In this document: positions 33,597-44,500 of the stretch, one piece after another
Layout of the letters: every line of letters begins with the position of its first letter
Position numbering within the stretch: position 1 is the stretch's first letter
Notes under the pieces: generated by a model
Seen by the model: only the letters and a program-made list of their open reading frames with translations
What the model was told of the DNA's origin: nothing
The model's database searches: none
Made by a program: the position numbers and the translations under genes
Origin: KBS-96 sp963722585
GTDB taxonomy: Bacteria > Acidobacteriota > Terriglobia > Bryobacterales > Bryobacteraceae
Reading direction: 5' to 3'
NCBI GenBank assembly: GCA_963722585.1
Contig: CAVRNU010000014.1
Location: forward strand, 172,886-236,885
Length of the DNA: 64,000 nucleotides

Positions 33597-34598
33597 TCAC
33601 CCTTCTTCGCCCAATCCACGGCCCGGCACGAGATAGTTTTGAACATAGTCCCGCACGGCGTCGCCTAGGACCGTGATTGGCTGCGCGTAACCCGTCGCTC
33701 GCAGTTTCGAAATATCGGCCTGCGTGTAGTACTGATATTTGTCCTTAAGCTCGTCCGGCATCTCGACGAATCCGATCTCAACGCTCTTTCCCAGCACGTC
33801 AAAGATCGCCTCCACTAGAGTTACCCATGTCCTTGCCGTCCCCGATCCAACGTTGAACAAACCACCACCGTCGACAGTTTCGGCTAGCGTAACTGTGATA
33901 TCGGCAGCGTCCTTCACATATAGGAAATCGCGCTGCTGGCAACCGTCAGCGAACTCTCGCCGGTAGCTCTTGAACAGCGATACACGGCCGCGTTCCTGAA
34001 TCTGTTCAAAGGCTTTCAAAACGACGCTTCGCATATCGCCTTTGTGGCGCTCGTTGGGCCCGAACACGTTGAAGTACTTTAAACCAGTAATCCGCGGCAG
34101 AATGCCCTCCCGCTCGGCATAACAATCGAACAAGTGCTTCGAATATCCATACATGTTGAGTGGACGCAAACAGGCGAGCGGCACGTTTTCGTTCACATCC
34201 CGCTCACGCGCGCCATATGTCGCTGCCGACGACGCGTACACGAACCTGCTTCCAGACGCGAGTGCAAAATGAGCGAGCATTTTCGTGTATTCATAGTTGT
34301 TCCGCACCAGATACGCTGCATCGGTCTCGGTTGTTGCTGAACATGCGCCCAAATGAAAAATCGCGCCGATGCCGCTCAATCGCTCCGGATGTTCCTCAAC
34401 GCGCGGGGCAAGCGAATCCGCCTCGATATAATCGCGGAACCGAAGTGGGACCAGATTTTTCCACTTCTCCGAACGGCGCAGACGATCGCTCACCAGAATG
34501 TTGTCGTAACCGCGCCTGTTCAGCTCCCAAATTACGGCGCTTCCAATAAAACCCGCGCCGCCAGTGACCAGGATCGTGCCTTTCGAAAGATCCATCAT
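33597..34598 (-). CDS. hldD: ADP-L-glycero-D-manno-heptose 6-epimerase
   Basis: About 333 residues from ATG 34598 (MMDLSKG); an earlier in-frame ATG at 34643 overlaps a repeat and adds 15 unrelated residues. NAD-binding TGGAGFIGSAVIWELNRRG, family features FHLGACSATTETDA and FVYASSAATYG (active Ser), the YGYSKHLFD Tyr-x-x-x-Lys, then KYFNVFGPNERHKGDM and QQRDFLYVKDAA. Makes the heptose nucleotide of the LPS inner core, so this organism has, or once had, heptose-bearing LPS. Other heptose genes are not in this window. Confidence 0.94.
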   Translation of the reverse strand: MMDLSKGTILVTGGAGFIGSAVIWELNRRGYDNILVSDRLRRSEKWKNLVPLRFRDYIEADSLAPRVEEHPERLSGIGAIFHLGACSATTETDAAYLVRNNYEYTKMLAHFALASGSRFVYASSAATYGARERDVNENVPLACLRPLNMYGYSKHLFDCYAEREGILPRITGLKYFNVFGPNERHKGDMRSVVLKAFEQIQERGRVSLFKSYRREFADGCQQRDFLYVKDAADITVTLAETVDGGGLFNVGSGTARTWVTLVEAIFDVLGKSVEIGFVEMPDELKDKYQYYTQADISKLRATGYAQPITVLGDAVRDYVQNYLVPGRGLGEEG

Positions 34599-34647
34599 CG
34601 CCGGACCGGTAGCGCGGGGCACCTGAACCGAGCCGCGGCCCATGAAA

Positions 34648-34676
34648 AGGAGCCGGAAGCGTGAGCGACCGGCCTG
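34648..34676. repeat. Dispersed repeat, family B, copy 1
   Basis: AGGAGCCGGAAGCGTGAGCG then ACCGGCCTG, between hldD and the Nramp gene. Nearly identical to 44594-44622; imperfect palindrome around CCGG. Confidence 0.65.
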
Positions 34677-34686
34677 TGACCACTTC

Positions 34687-36618
34687 TCATTGCACAGCCT
34701 TTCCCTGAACGATCAATATCGGAATTTTCAGTTGATGCCGCACATGATTGATCGTGCTGCCGAAAATCAAATCCTTCAACCCACGATGTCCGTGCGCCGC
34801 CATAATCAGAAGATCGGGCTTCAGATCCCGCGCTGCCTGTGTAATCTCTCGCGCCGGACTGCTCCCGTGACGCACGACAATTTCCGCTTGAATTCCTTGG
34901 CTTTGCAGAGATCTGACAATCTCGTCGAGATACTCCTCTCCCTCCTTCACTTCCGCGGTAGATGCGAGCGAACCGTACATCTGGCTCGTTACGCCCTCTT
35001 CAATATGAAGCAGAATCACGCGAGCTTCGTTCGAGCGGGCAATCGCTACGGCGTTCGATATCGCTTCGGTATCGGCGGGCGTGTGATCGAGCGGAACCAA
35101 AATGCTCGAATACTTTCGCAGCAGATTCGAGGGCTCCTGCGCCATCTCGACCTCTTCCAACCCGACCTCGACTGCCACTCGCGCCCGCTCCCGCCGTCTT
35201 TGCCGTAGCCAGGGCCAGACCACCAAGAATGCTAACAGCAGAAGCAGCGCGCCACTGACAAGCATCAGTGAGATATGCTCAGCTTCCCGCGAGGCCGCCG
35301 TCCCGCCTCCAACTGAACTAATTGTCTCCCAGGCCAGGTAGGCATTCAGCGCAAATATGGCAAGCGCTGTCAACCACGAGAGGCCTTTCAAAAATCGACC
35401 GCTAACAAATTCACCCATTCGAGTGCGGTCGGCCGTCATATGAACCAGCGGAACTACCGCAAATGGCAACTGAAGGCTCAAAATCACCTGGCTGAAGATC
35501 AGCAGTTTGTAAGTTCCCTGTTCGCCCGCGAACCAAATAGTCAGCGCGGCAGGCGTGATGGCGAGAATACGCGTGATCGACCGCCTCAACCACGGCTGCA
35601 TCTTGAACCGCAAAAAGCCTTCCATCACAATCTGCCCGGCCATGGTCCCGGTTAACGTCGAAGATTGTCCGGAACACAGCAGCGCCGCGCCAAATACCAC
35701 GCTCGCCATCGCGGTGCCCAATATCGGACTCAACAGCGCATGCGCCTGCTCGATCTCCGTGACGATAATGCCGTGCGTGTGGAAGACCGCGCTCGCGACA
35801 ATTAAAATGGATGCGTTCACCAACAGCGCCGCGTTTAACGCCAAAAACGAATCGATGAAGTTAAAATGGCACGCAATCCGCTTTTCAGCCGGCGTTTCCC
35901 CGATGCGTCTGGTCTGCACCAGCGCCGAGTGCAAGTACAGATTGTGCGGCATCACTGTAGCGCCCAGAATCGCCACCGCTATATACAGCGTTTGCGCGTT
36001 CAGACGTGGAACCACCCCGACCAAAACTTCGCTTAAATGAGGCTTCGCTAAAAAAATCTCAAAGGCGAAGCATCCAGCGATGGTCCCGATCAGCACAATC
36101 ACGCTTGCCTCGATCAGCCGGATGCCATATTTGGTGAACCAAAGTATCAGCAGAGTGTCCGCTGCGGTAAGAAGAACGCCAATCAAAACCGGTATGTGAA
36201 ACAGAAGATTCAGGCCTATGCCGGCTCCGACTACTTCAGCTAAATCGCAAGCCACGATCGCAATCTCAGCCAGTATCCACAGGACATAAGAAACTGGCAG
36301 CGGGTATTCATCGCGGCAGGCCTGCGCCAGGTCGCGCCGCGTCACAATCCCCAACCGGGCGCTTAACGTTTGCAGCAAAAGCGCCATCACATTCGAAAGA
36401 ATCAAAACCCAAAGCAGTTTGTAACCGAATCGGGCGCCACCTTCTAGATCTGTGGCCCAATTGCCCGGATCCATATAACCAACGCTCACCAGGTAAGCCG
36501 GGCCGGCAAAAGCAAGTAATGTTCGGAGCCATCCCATCTTCGCAGTCGCAACACTGCCATGTACTTCAGGCAGCGATTGCGCGCGGGCAAGCGTTGATGG
36601 CTGGGACGGAGTGGCCAA
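34687..36618 (-). CDS. Nramp-type divalent metal transporter fused to a universal stress protein domain
   Basis: 643 residues, two modules. Residues 1-435: Nramp fold with the metal-site motifs DPGNWATDLEGG (50-61) and MPHNLYLHSALVQ (223-235), so Mn2+ or Fe2+ uptake driven by protons. Then one more membrane segment (455-470) and a basic linker (LRQRRRERAR). Residues about 503-640: UspA domain (SSILVPLDHTPADTEAI, MAAHGHRGLKDLIFGSTINHV) with the ATP-binding G-x-x-G-x9-G-S pattern. A cytosolic nucleotide sensor on a metal carrier is a plausible reading. Start is TTG 36618 with GATAAT 5 nt upstream; the start is uncertain. Divergent from treY. Confidence 0.9.
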   Translation of the reverse strand: MATPSQPSTLARAQSLPEVHGSVATAKMGWLRTLLAFAGPAYLVSVGYMDPGNWATDLEGGARFGYKLLWVLILSNVMALLLQTLSARLGIVTRRDLAQACRDEYPLPVSYVLWILAEIAIVACDLAEVVGAGIGLNLLFHIPVLIGVLLTAADTLLILWFTKYGIRLIEASVIVLIGTIAGCFAFEIFLAKPHLSEVLVGVVPRLNAQTLYIAVAILGATVMPHNLYLHSALVQTRRIGETPAEKRIACHFNFIDSFLALNAALLVNASILIVASAVFHTHGIIVTEIEQAHALLSPILGTAMASVVFGAALLCSGQSSTLTGTMAGQIVMEGFLRFKMQPWLRRSITRILAITPAALTIWFAGEQGTYKLLIFSQVILSLQLPFAVVPLVHMTADRTRMGEFVSGRFLKGLSWLTALAIFALNAYLAWETISSVGGGTAASREAEHISLMLVSGALLLLLAFLVVWPWLRQRRRERARVAVEVGLEEVEMAQEPSNLLRKYSSILVPLDHTPADTEAISNAVAIARSNEARVILLHIEEGVTSQMYGSLASTAEVKEGEEYLDEIVRSLQSQGIQAEIVVRHGSSPAREITQAARDLKPDLLIMAAHGHRGLKDLIFGSTINHVRHQLKIPILIVQGKAVQ

Positions 36619-36732
36619 ATTCTATTATCCAGGGAGGGCGGCTCTCGAAAGCACTGTACAGAAGCCGCGGCCTTTTGCGTCTATAGCTGAGAATGGTTGG
36701 CGGGCCGCGGCTCGAGGCCTCCCTTTTTGCGA

Positions 36733-39387
36733 ATGTCAAGAGTCCCCATCGCTACCTACCGCCTTCAACTGCACAAAGATTTCGATTTTGACAAAGCGAC
36801 AGCCATCGCCGATTATGTCGAGCTTCTCGGTGTAAGCCACATCTACTGCTCTCCTTACCTGCAAGCGGCTCCAGGCAGCACTCATGGCTACGACGTCGTC
36901 GACCACCATCGTGTGAATCAGGAGCTGGGCGGGGAAGAAGCTCATGCCCGCTTCTGCCAGCGCTTGGGCGAATGCCACCTCGGCCAGGTTCTCGATGTTG
37001 TTCCCAATCACATGGCAATCGCCGGAAGGCATAACCGCTATTGGTGGGATGTGCTCGAAAACGGGCCCGCCAGCCGCTATGCTTCCTACTTCGATATCGA
37101 TTGGCTGCCCACCGAAGAAAAACTCAGGAATAAGGTTCTCGTTCCGATTCTGGGCGATCATTACGGCCGCGTTCTGGCTCGCCACGAAATCACCGTGAAA
37201 CGCAGCGACGGCGATTTTCTGATCGAGTATTTCGACCACCGGCTTCCAGCGGCGCCGCGCTCTCTTCCCTACCTGCTCTCGAATGCCGCCAACCGTATCG
37301 ATTCCGACTACCTTTCCTTTCTCGCCGATTCTCTCGCCGGCCTTCCATTCCCCACCGAAACGGAACGAGCTGCGGTCCTCGCCCGCCATCGTGACAAGGA
37401 GGTGGTACGCGCGCTTCTGGCCCGTTTCTGCGGCGAATCGCCCAGCGCCGCCGCCGCAATCGATGCCGAGCTCGACGAATTGAACGCCGATGTCGATGCT
37501 CTCGACCTGTTCCTCGAAAGGCAGAACTTTCGACTCTCATTCTGGAAGACCGCTGGCGAGGAGCTCATGTACCGCCGGTTCTTCGACGTCAATACCCTCG
37601 TCGCCCTCCGCATGGAGAACGAGAGCGTGTTCGCCGATACCCACTCGCTGATTCTCGATTGGCTTCGCCGCGGCGTATTGGACGGCATTCGCATCGATCA
37701 TCCCGACGGTCTGCGCAATCCCGAACAGTACCTCAAGCGTCTTCGCACCGCGGCTGGCGACGCCTGGATTGTTGCCGAGAAAATCCTCGAGCCGGGGGAA
37801 TCCCTTCGTGAGTCCTGGCCCATCTCGGGATCGACCGGCTACGACTTCTTGTATCATGCGGGCGGTCTCTTTATAGATCCGCCAGGCCTGGAACGGATAA
37901 CCGCTTTCTATGAGCGCTTCACCGAAGAGACCACCAGCTATCAGGACATGTGCCGCGAAAAGAAGCACCGGGTGATGCGCGAGATCCTGGTCAGCGACGT
38001 CAATCGCCTCGTCTCCTTGTTCGTCCAGGTCTGCGAAAGCCATCGCGACCACCGCGATTACACCCGCACGGAAATCAGCCGCGCTTTGCGAGAGATTATC
38101 GCCTGTTTTCCCGTCTACCGCACCTATCTCGTCAGTGGAACGGGCGAGGTGAACGAGGCAGACGCCCGCTACATCAATCAAGCTGTCGAACGGGCCACCC
38201 AAAATCGCGAGGAAATCGATCCCGAGTTGTTCGATTTTGTCCGCGACGTTCTGCTTTTGAAATTCCCCGGCACGGTCGAGAACGAATTCGTTATGCGGTT
38301 TCAGCAGTTCACCGGCCCTGCCATGGCAAAGGGCGTCGAAGACACGGCATTCTATTGCTACAACCGGCTCTCCTCCGCCAACGAAGTCGGCGGCGATCCC
38401 GGAGATCCGGTGGTCACCCTCGCGGCCTTTCACTCCTATTGCGAGCAAACCCAGACCCGCTGGCCCGAGACTATGCTGACGCTCTCAACGCACGACACCA
38501 AACGCAGCGAGGATGTTCGATCGCGCATTCACCTGCTTTCCGAAATTCCCGATGAGTGGGAACAGGCCGTCGAGCGCTGGTCCACTCTCAACCAGCCTTG
38601 CAGGACCGGCGACTATCCTGACCGAAACACCGAGTACCTCATCTATCAGACGATGGTTGGGGCATGGCCCATTTCACTTGACCGCTTTTCGCAATATATG
38701 GAGAAGGCCACCAGAGAAGCCAAGCGCGTAACGTCGTGGATCAGCCCCAATCAACAGTTCGATGCTGCCTTGTCGCTGTTTCTCGAAAAAATCGCCGCTC
38801 ACCAAGCTTTTCTTTCCGATCTCGAATCCTTCGTCAAGCCCTTGATCACACCCGGCCGTGTCTCCTCGCTCGTCCAGGTGCTGCTGAAGATGACCGCCCC
38901 TGGCGTTCCCGATCTGTATCAAGGCTCCGAGCTGTGGGATCTCAGCCTCGTCGATCCCGACAACCGCCGTCCAGTCGATTACTCGGTGCGGCGCAAGCTG
39001 CTGTCGGAACTGCCGACGCTGAAACCGGCTGAAATCTGGGAGCGGCAGGACGAGGGCTTGCCTAAGCTCTGGCTTACTCACCAGTGCCTGCGTATCCGCC
39101 GTCAATATCCGGCCCCGTTCGGTGCCCGAAGCACGTACATGCCCGTCAAATCGGAAGGGGAAAGAGCAGATCGCGCGATCGCCTATATCCGCGGTGGAAT
39201 GATCGCCGTCGTGGCTCCGCGTCTGCCGCTTTCCCTCCGTGGAGATTGGCGCAACACCACTGTCAAACTGCCACGCGGCCGCTGGCATAATCAACTAACG
39301 AGTGAAAGCTGGAAGGGCGGAAATATTTCCGTTCAAAATCTGCTTGCTCAGTTCCCTCTCGCGCTCCTGGTTCACGAAAACAATTGA
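36733..39387 (+). CDS. treY: Malto-oligosyltrehalose synthase
   Basis: About 884 residues from ATG 36733; a TTG at 36697 would add 12 residues unlike the family. GH13 enzyme turning the reducing end of a maltodextrin into a trehalosyl unit. Motifs: VPIATYRLQLHKDF at the start, LGVSHIYCSPYLQAAPGSTHG, VLDVVPNHMA, DGIRIDHPDGL (nucleophile Asp, about residue 322), VAEKILEPGE (general acid) and TLSTHDTKRSEDVRSR. First gene of a pair; treZ begins 6 bp after its stop. No treX-type debranching gene is in the window. Product feeds trehalose, an osmo- and desiccation protectant. Confidence 0.95.
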   Translation: MSRVPIATYRLQLHKDFDFDKATAIADYVELLGVSHIYCSPYLQAAPGSTHGYDVVDHHRVNQELGGEEAHARFCQRLGECHLGQVLDVVPNHMAIAGRHNRYWWDVLENGPASRYASYFDIDWLPTEEKLRNKVLVPILGDHYGRVLARHEITVKRSDGDFLIEYFDHRLPAAPRSLPYLLSNAANRIDSDYLSFLADSLAGLPFPTETERAAVLARHRDKEVVRALLARFCGESPSAAAAIDAELDELNADVDALDLFLERQNFRLSFWKTAGEELMYRRFFDVNTLVALRMENESVFADTHSLILDWLRRGVLDGIRIDHPDGLRNPEQYLKRLRTAAGDAWIVAEKILEPGESLRESWPISGSTGYDFLYHAGGLFIDPPGLERITAFYERFTEETTSYQDMCREKKHRVMREILVSDVNRLVSLFVQVCESHRDHRDYTRTEISRALREIIACFPVYRTYLVSGTGEVNEADARYINQAVERATQNREEIDPELFDFVRDVLLLKFPGTVENEFVMRFQQFTGPAMAKGVEDTAFYCYNRLSSANEVGGDPGDPVVTLAAFHSYCEQTQTRWPETMLTLSTHDTKRSEDVRSRIHLLSEIPDEWEQAVERWSTLNQPCRTGDYPDRNTEYLIYQTMVGAWPISLDRFSQYMEKATREAKRVTSWISPNQQFDAALSLFLEKIAAHQAFLSDLESFVKPLITPGRVSSLVQVLLKMTAPGVPDLYQGSELWDLSLVDPDNRRPVDYSVRRKLLSELPTLKPAEIWERQDEGLPKLWLTHQCLRIRRQYPAPFGARSTYMPVKSEGERADRAIAYIRGGMIAVVAPRLPLSLRGDWRNTTVKLPRGRWHNQLTSESWKGGNISVQNLLAQFPLALLVHENN

Positions 39388-39393
39388 ACGGCT

Positions 39394-41127
39394 ATGCATA
39401 CTTTCGAGGTCTGGGCTCCCAACGCAGCAAAAGTCGAAGTAACGCTCCACGGCAACTTGATTTCCCTTCAAGCGGGCGATAGGGGATATTGGAGCGTTCA
39501 CGTCAATGACGCCCAACCTGGGGACGACTACGCGTACGTACTCGATGGCCAGAACCCGCCGCTGCCCGATCCGCGATCGCCCTTTCAGCCTTTCGGAGTC
39601 CATTCCGCTTCCCGGCTTGTCGATCACTCAACCTTCCATTGGACCGATAGCAACTGGCAGGCGCCGCCGCTTTCGAGCGCCATCATCTACGAATTGCACA
39701 TAGGCACGTTTACGCCCGGCGGGACGTTCGATTCCGCCATCGAAAAGCTCGATGGTCTCCGCGAGCTGGGCATCACGCATGTCGAGATTATGCCTGTGAA
39801 CGAGTTTCCCGGCAGCCGCGGTTGGGGCTACGATGGCGTCGATTTGTACGCGCCGCATCATGCTTACGGCGGGCCCGACGGTCTCAAGCGCCTGGTCAAT
39901 GCCTGTCACGAGAAGAGTCTGGCCATTCTGCTCGATGTGGTCTACAACCACCTGGGCCCCTCCGGCAACTATCTCAGCAAATTCGCGCCGTACTTCAACC
40001 CGAACTATCACACGCCGTGGGGCGCTGCTGTCAATCTCGATGGCCCCGGCAGCACCGAAGTTCGGCGCTTCTTTTGCGACAACGCCCTCATGTGGCTGCG
40101 CGATTATCACTTCGACGGACTAAGAATCGATGCTGTCCACGCGTTCCTCGACCGCTCCGCCATTCATTTTCTCGAGCAGCTTGCGACCGAAGTTAACACG
40201 CTCGAGGCCCAGTCCGGCCGCCATTCGGTTCTCATTGCTGAAAGCGATCTCAATCAGCCCCTCGTCGTTACACCACGCGCCGCCCACGGCTACGGCATCG
40301 ACGCGCAATGGAGCGACGATTTCCACCATGCGCTGCACGCTCTTTTGACCGGCGAGCGCGCTGGCTACTACGCCGATTTCGGCTCGCTCTCGCAGCTTGC
40401 GAAAAGCTTGAAATCGGTCTTCGTTTACGACGGCATCTACTCCCGCTACCGCGAGCGCAATCATGGACGCCCTGTCGTCGGGCTCTCGCCCACTCGCTTC
40501 CTTGGTTATCTCCAGAATCACGATCAAATCGGAAATCGCGCGCGGGGTGATCGCAGCTCACACCTCCTTACTCTGGGACGTTTGAAGATCGCCGCCGCAA
40601 TCGTGCTGCTCTCGCCTTTCGTTCCCATGCTCTTTCAAGGCGAGGAGTTTGGCGCCTCATCGCCGTTTCAATACTTCACCAGTCACGACGATCCTGGCGT
40701 CGGAAACGCCGTCACCGAAGGCCGCCGCAACGAATTCGCGAGCTTCGGCTGGAACCCGGATGATATCCCCGATCCGCAAAGCCTCGAAACGTTCGAGCGC
40801 TCGAAGCTCAATTGGAACGAAGCCGTCGAAGAACCTCATCGCACCATGCTGGAATGGCATCGCCAGCTCATTCACCTCCGCCGTTCCTATCCCGAGTTGA
40901 CTGGCGACGATCTCGACTCTGTGGCCATCCAAGCCGATGAAGCGCGCCAGTTGCTCGCGTTAATACGCGGCAGCTTCACGGTCATATGCAATTTCAGCGG
41001 TTCGCCCGTCTCCTACAACGTCTTCAATCGCTCGAAAATCATCCTCCGTTCCGAGCAGGAAATCAATCTCACAGACAACACACTCTCTCTGCCGCTTGAG
41101 TCTGTCGCAGTGCTGCAATCGACGTGA
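39394..41127 (+). CDS. treZ: Malto-oligosyltrehalose trehalohydrolase
   Basis: 577 residues. N-terminal E-set domain (FEVWAPNAAKVEVTLHG) and GH13 barrel: GWGYDGVDLYAPHHAYGGPDG, LLDVVYNHLGPSGNYL, DGLRIDAVHAF (nucleophile Asp), IAESDLNQP (acid Glu) and LQNHDQIGNRARGDR. It cuts trehalose from the product of TreY. The 6-bp spacing to treY means the two are one operon. Its MHTFEVWAPN start has no strong ribosome site and may be coupled to treY. An unassigned region of 425 bp follows, holding only a short open frame. Confidence 0.96.
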   Translation: MHTFEVWAPNAAKVEVTLHGNLISLQAGDRGYWSVHVNDAQPGDDYAYVLDGQNPPLPDPRSPFQPFGVHSASRLVDHSTFHWTDSNWQAPPLSSAIIYELHIGTFTPGGTFDSAIEKLDGLRELGITHVEIMPVNEFPGSRGWGYDGVDLYAPHHAYGGPDGLKRLVNACHEKSLAILLDVVYNHLGPSGNYLSKFAPYFNPNYHTPWGAAVNLDGPGSTEVRRFFCDNALMWLRDYHFDGLRIDAVHAFLDRSAIHFLEQLATEVNTLEAQSGRHSVLIAESDLNQPLVVTPRAAHGYGIDAQWSDDFHHALHALLTGERAGYYADFGSLSQLAKSLKSVFVYDGIYSRYRERNHGRPVVGLSPTRFLGYLQNHDQIGNRARGDRSSHLLTLGRLKIAAAIVLLSPFVPMLFQGEEFGASSPFQYFTSHDDPGVGNAVTEGRRNEFASFGWNPDDIPDPQSLETFERSKLNWNEAVEEPHRTMLEWHRQLIHLRRSYPELTGDDLDSVAIQADEARQLLALIRGSFTVICNFSGSPVSYNVFNRSKIILRSEQEINLTDNTLSLPLESVAVLQST

Positions 41128-41552
41128 ATACCGGCGTAATATTCCGCCAAGTGATAGGGAATAGGGAACTTTGCTCGTGAGAATCTCCCAGGATTTTTCC
41201 TACTCTATTCTTAAATCCCCACCTTATGCGCTCCACCTCGACACTTGTTCCGAGACTGGTAAGACTTCTTCTGCTTGCTCTCGCTGTGGCAGGCCCTCTA
41301 TGCCTGCCTATCTACACTCAGGAAGCCGGTAAGATCCCCTATTTTTAGGCCCACGTGGACACTTGCGCTCGAATGCAGTGTCCGGCTCGCCTGTAAATGC
41401 AATCTTTCTAACCGAAGTCGGCAGATTTTACGGTATAATCCGAGTGTCCGCCTGGATTCCACTACCCCCGCCCGCCGTTCACCGGGTCAGCGATCTCGGA
41501 GCACGGTATTTTCGCGACGAATAAACAAGCAACCCTTCTGGACAGTTTTCGC
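41128..41552. other. Intergenic region between treZ and the hybrid kinase
   Basis: 425 bp. It holds a 40-codon open frame (41226-41348) and a perfect TATAAT at 41434-41439, which could drive the kinase with a 5' leader of about 110 bases; no matching -35 seen. GGCG and CGCC arms near 41133 give a weak hairpin. Nothing else recognised. Confidence 0.4.
41226..41348 (+). CDS. Possible 40-residue peptide with a signal-peptide-like start
   Basis: The frame MRSTSTLVPRLVRLLLLALA continues VAGPLCLPIYTQEAGKIPYF and stops. A basic start, a long Leu/Ala core and a polar end look like an export signal. No Shine-Dalgarno is seen. Its last part AGKIP also occurs near the mature start of the downstream kinase (SGKIPKV), so it may be a broken copy of such an N-terminus rather than a gene. 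Confidence 0.25.
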   Translation: MRSTSTLVPRLVRLLLLALAVAGPLCLPIYTQEAGKIPYF

Positions 41553-44500
41553 TTGAAGCGGCCTAAGCGCCTGGCGGTTCTTGTCCTTGCGTGCCTGGCG
41601 TTTTCAGCCGATGGGCCGGCTTCCGGAAAGATTCCCAAAGTAATTCGAACCTGGCGCCAGTTGCATAATCTGACTACCGAGCAGTCCGAGCGCGCCTATC
41701 CGGCTCATCTGCGTGTCGTGGTCACGTACGTCCCGCCGACTGAACATCACTTCTGGGCGCAAGATGCGACCGGGGGTGGTTTCGCGTGGCTAACTGGTTC
41801 TGGCCCAACTGGTTTCTCTCTCGGACAGGTGCTCGACCTCGAAGGCGTTACCGATCCCGGGAGGTTTGGCCCCTGTCTTAAAGTCCTCACGTATCACGTC
41901 TTGGGCTCCGGCAAGATACCGGAGCCGGTGGTGGTTCCGATGCCCGCGCTTTTGGCCGGGGCCGAAGATGGCCGGCGGTTTCAAATCAGAGGACGGCTGC
42001 TTTCTCTGACAATCACGCGAACCGGCCTGCCGTTAACGAAGATGGTTCTCGCCGCCGGAGGCGCGCGAATTTCGGTTCTGCTAAACGGGACACCGCTGCA
42101 GAGCACACCTGCGCTGCTTGATGCCGACGTCCGGCTGGCCGCCACCAGTTCCGTGCGATTCAACGACCAACGCCAGTTCACTGGAATCGTTCTCAATCTC
42201 GCCCGGCCGGAAGACCTGACTGTCTTGAGCCCCGGATCGAAAGACATTCCCCTAACGCCAATTGACGATCTTCTGCGATACAGGCCCGGGGATGTTATCA
42301 GTAACCCCAGGTCGAAAATCGAGGGCGTTGTTACTTACAACGCCAATAAGCTTCTGGTCGTTCAGAACGGTGGGCGAGCCGCTTTTGCCCAACTTACCGA
42401 GCCCAGCCGAATCAGTCTAGATCGGTGGGCTTCGGTTTTGGGTTATCCACGTGCCCGCGGCTACACGCCCACTCTGATTGACTCTCGCGTCTACCCTGGC
42501 AAGGCATCCATCAAAGTAACACCTCGGCCAACGACGACAGCCGAAGCTCGTTCCGGGCGATTCGACGCATTGCTGGTCCAAATGAAAGCCGAATTGATGG
42601 ACCACAGCTATTCGAGAGCGCAGCAATTTCTCGAGTTGCGCGATGGCGATAGCTCGTTCATGGCCCAGCTTCCCCCAGACAGCAAGGATTACGTCTCGAA
42701 GCTGAAGGACGGAAGCGTTCTCGAACTGACCGGAGTGATGCGGGTCCAGTTCGCTAGTCAGAATAATAATACGCCTCAATCCTTCCAGCTGTTACTGCGC
42801 TCCGATTCAGACATTTCAGTGTTGCAACGTCCATCCTGGTTTTCGCGAACCCGCCTCCTGCTTATTGCTCTCGCTCTTGCGGCTATCGTTGCCTGCGTGC
42901 TGGTTTGGGTGACGCTCTTGCGCCGGCAGGTTCTCCGGCAGACTAGGAAGTTGCTCGAACAGCGCCACCGCGAAGCTCAACTCGAGAGAAACCGTCGCCT
43001 TCTGTTCGAAAACGCTACCGACCTGATCTTCACTCTGACGATGGAGGGCCAGTTTCTCTCAGCGAACCCAGCCACGGCGAAAGTGACGGGTTGGGCCATC
43101 GGCGATTTGGCTGAGACGCACCTGCGAGATTTGATCCTTCCGGAGCAGCGGGAATCGTACGGCCAGTGGTTCGAGGCTCTCTTGCAAAGGAGCTACAGCA
43201 GCGGCGAATTCGACATTCGCACTTTATCCGGCTCAATACAGACTATCGATCTCAGCGCCCACGTTTCGAACTCCAGCCCCGACCATCCTCAAATCGAATT
43301 CATCGGCCGGGACGTCACGGTACGTAAGCGCAGGAAGGCTGCCTTGGAGCAGGCACGGCAGGCTGCGGAAGCGGCCAATGCCGCTAAAACCAGATTTCTG
43401 GCGAACATGAGCCACGAGATCCGAACACCGTTAAATGCCATCCTCGGCATGGCCGATCTTCTGGCCGAAACCAATCTCACCTCCGATCAGCGATCGTATG
43501 TAGCCACGTTCCAGAATTCGGGCAATGGTCTGCTTTCTCTACTGAATGGCATTTTGGATCTGACAAAGGTAGAGTCAGGCCAACTCGAGCTTGAATCGAT
43601 TACCTTCCATCTCGAAAACTTGGTAAAGGAAACCGTGAACATGATGACCGGCAAGATTCACTCGAAAAAAATCCGGCTCCTGTGGGATATCGATCGCGAC
43701 GTGCCCACGAACGTTGTGGGTGATCCAAACCGGCTGCGTCAGATTCTGACGAATCTGCTAGGCAATGCGATCAAGTTCACCGAACGGGGCGAAGTGCGGT
43801 TGGACGTCGGCTTGGCGCCGGTATCCCCCGAAGCACACACGGAGGATGTGGTTGCTTTGAGTTTTCTTGTCAAAGACACCGGCATCGGTATCGCGTCGGA
43901 GAAGTTTGGTTTGATTTTTGAGCGATTCACCCAGGCCGACAACTCCACCACGAGAAAATTTGGCGGCACTGGCCTTGGTCTGAGCATTTCAAAGGGGCTG
44001 GCTCAGGCCATGGGCGGCTCCATCGAGGTGCGCAGCACGCTCGGACAGGGAAGTGAATTCCTGGCCTTGCTCTCTTTCGGCCGGGTTTTAACAACTGAGA
44101 ATGAAAGCCCGGCCAGGACTGGACCTACCCACACTACTGAGGCAGTGGAGGCTCTTCGGGACCGCCCGGCCTGCATTCTCTTAGCCGAAGACAACGAGGC
44201 TAACCGATTGGTGATCGAAGCTTATCTGAAGGATCTGCCGTTTGTCGTCGACTCAGCGCCGAACGGCCTTAAGGCAGTGGAAATGGAAGCCCGAAACGAT
44301 TACGACCTTATCCTTATGGATATTGAAATGCCCGAAATGGACGGGCACGAGGCAACGCGCCGCATTCTCGCGCGTCGCCGGTACGCCGGCTTGCCGGAGA
44401 TTCCAATACTCGCTTTGACGGCTCATGCCTTCGATGACGAGAAGGGAGCAAGCGCCGTCGCCGGGTGCTCCGAGTTGCTGACCAAACCCATTCGCCGCAA

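Noticed and set aside
37537..38448. 303-codon minus-strand frame inside treY
   Set aside because: treY motifs are on the plus strand; reverse frame has no similarity.
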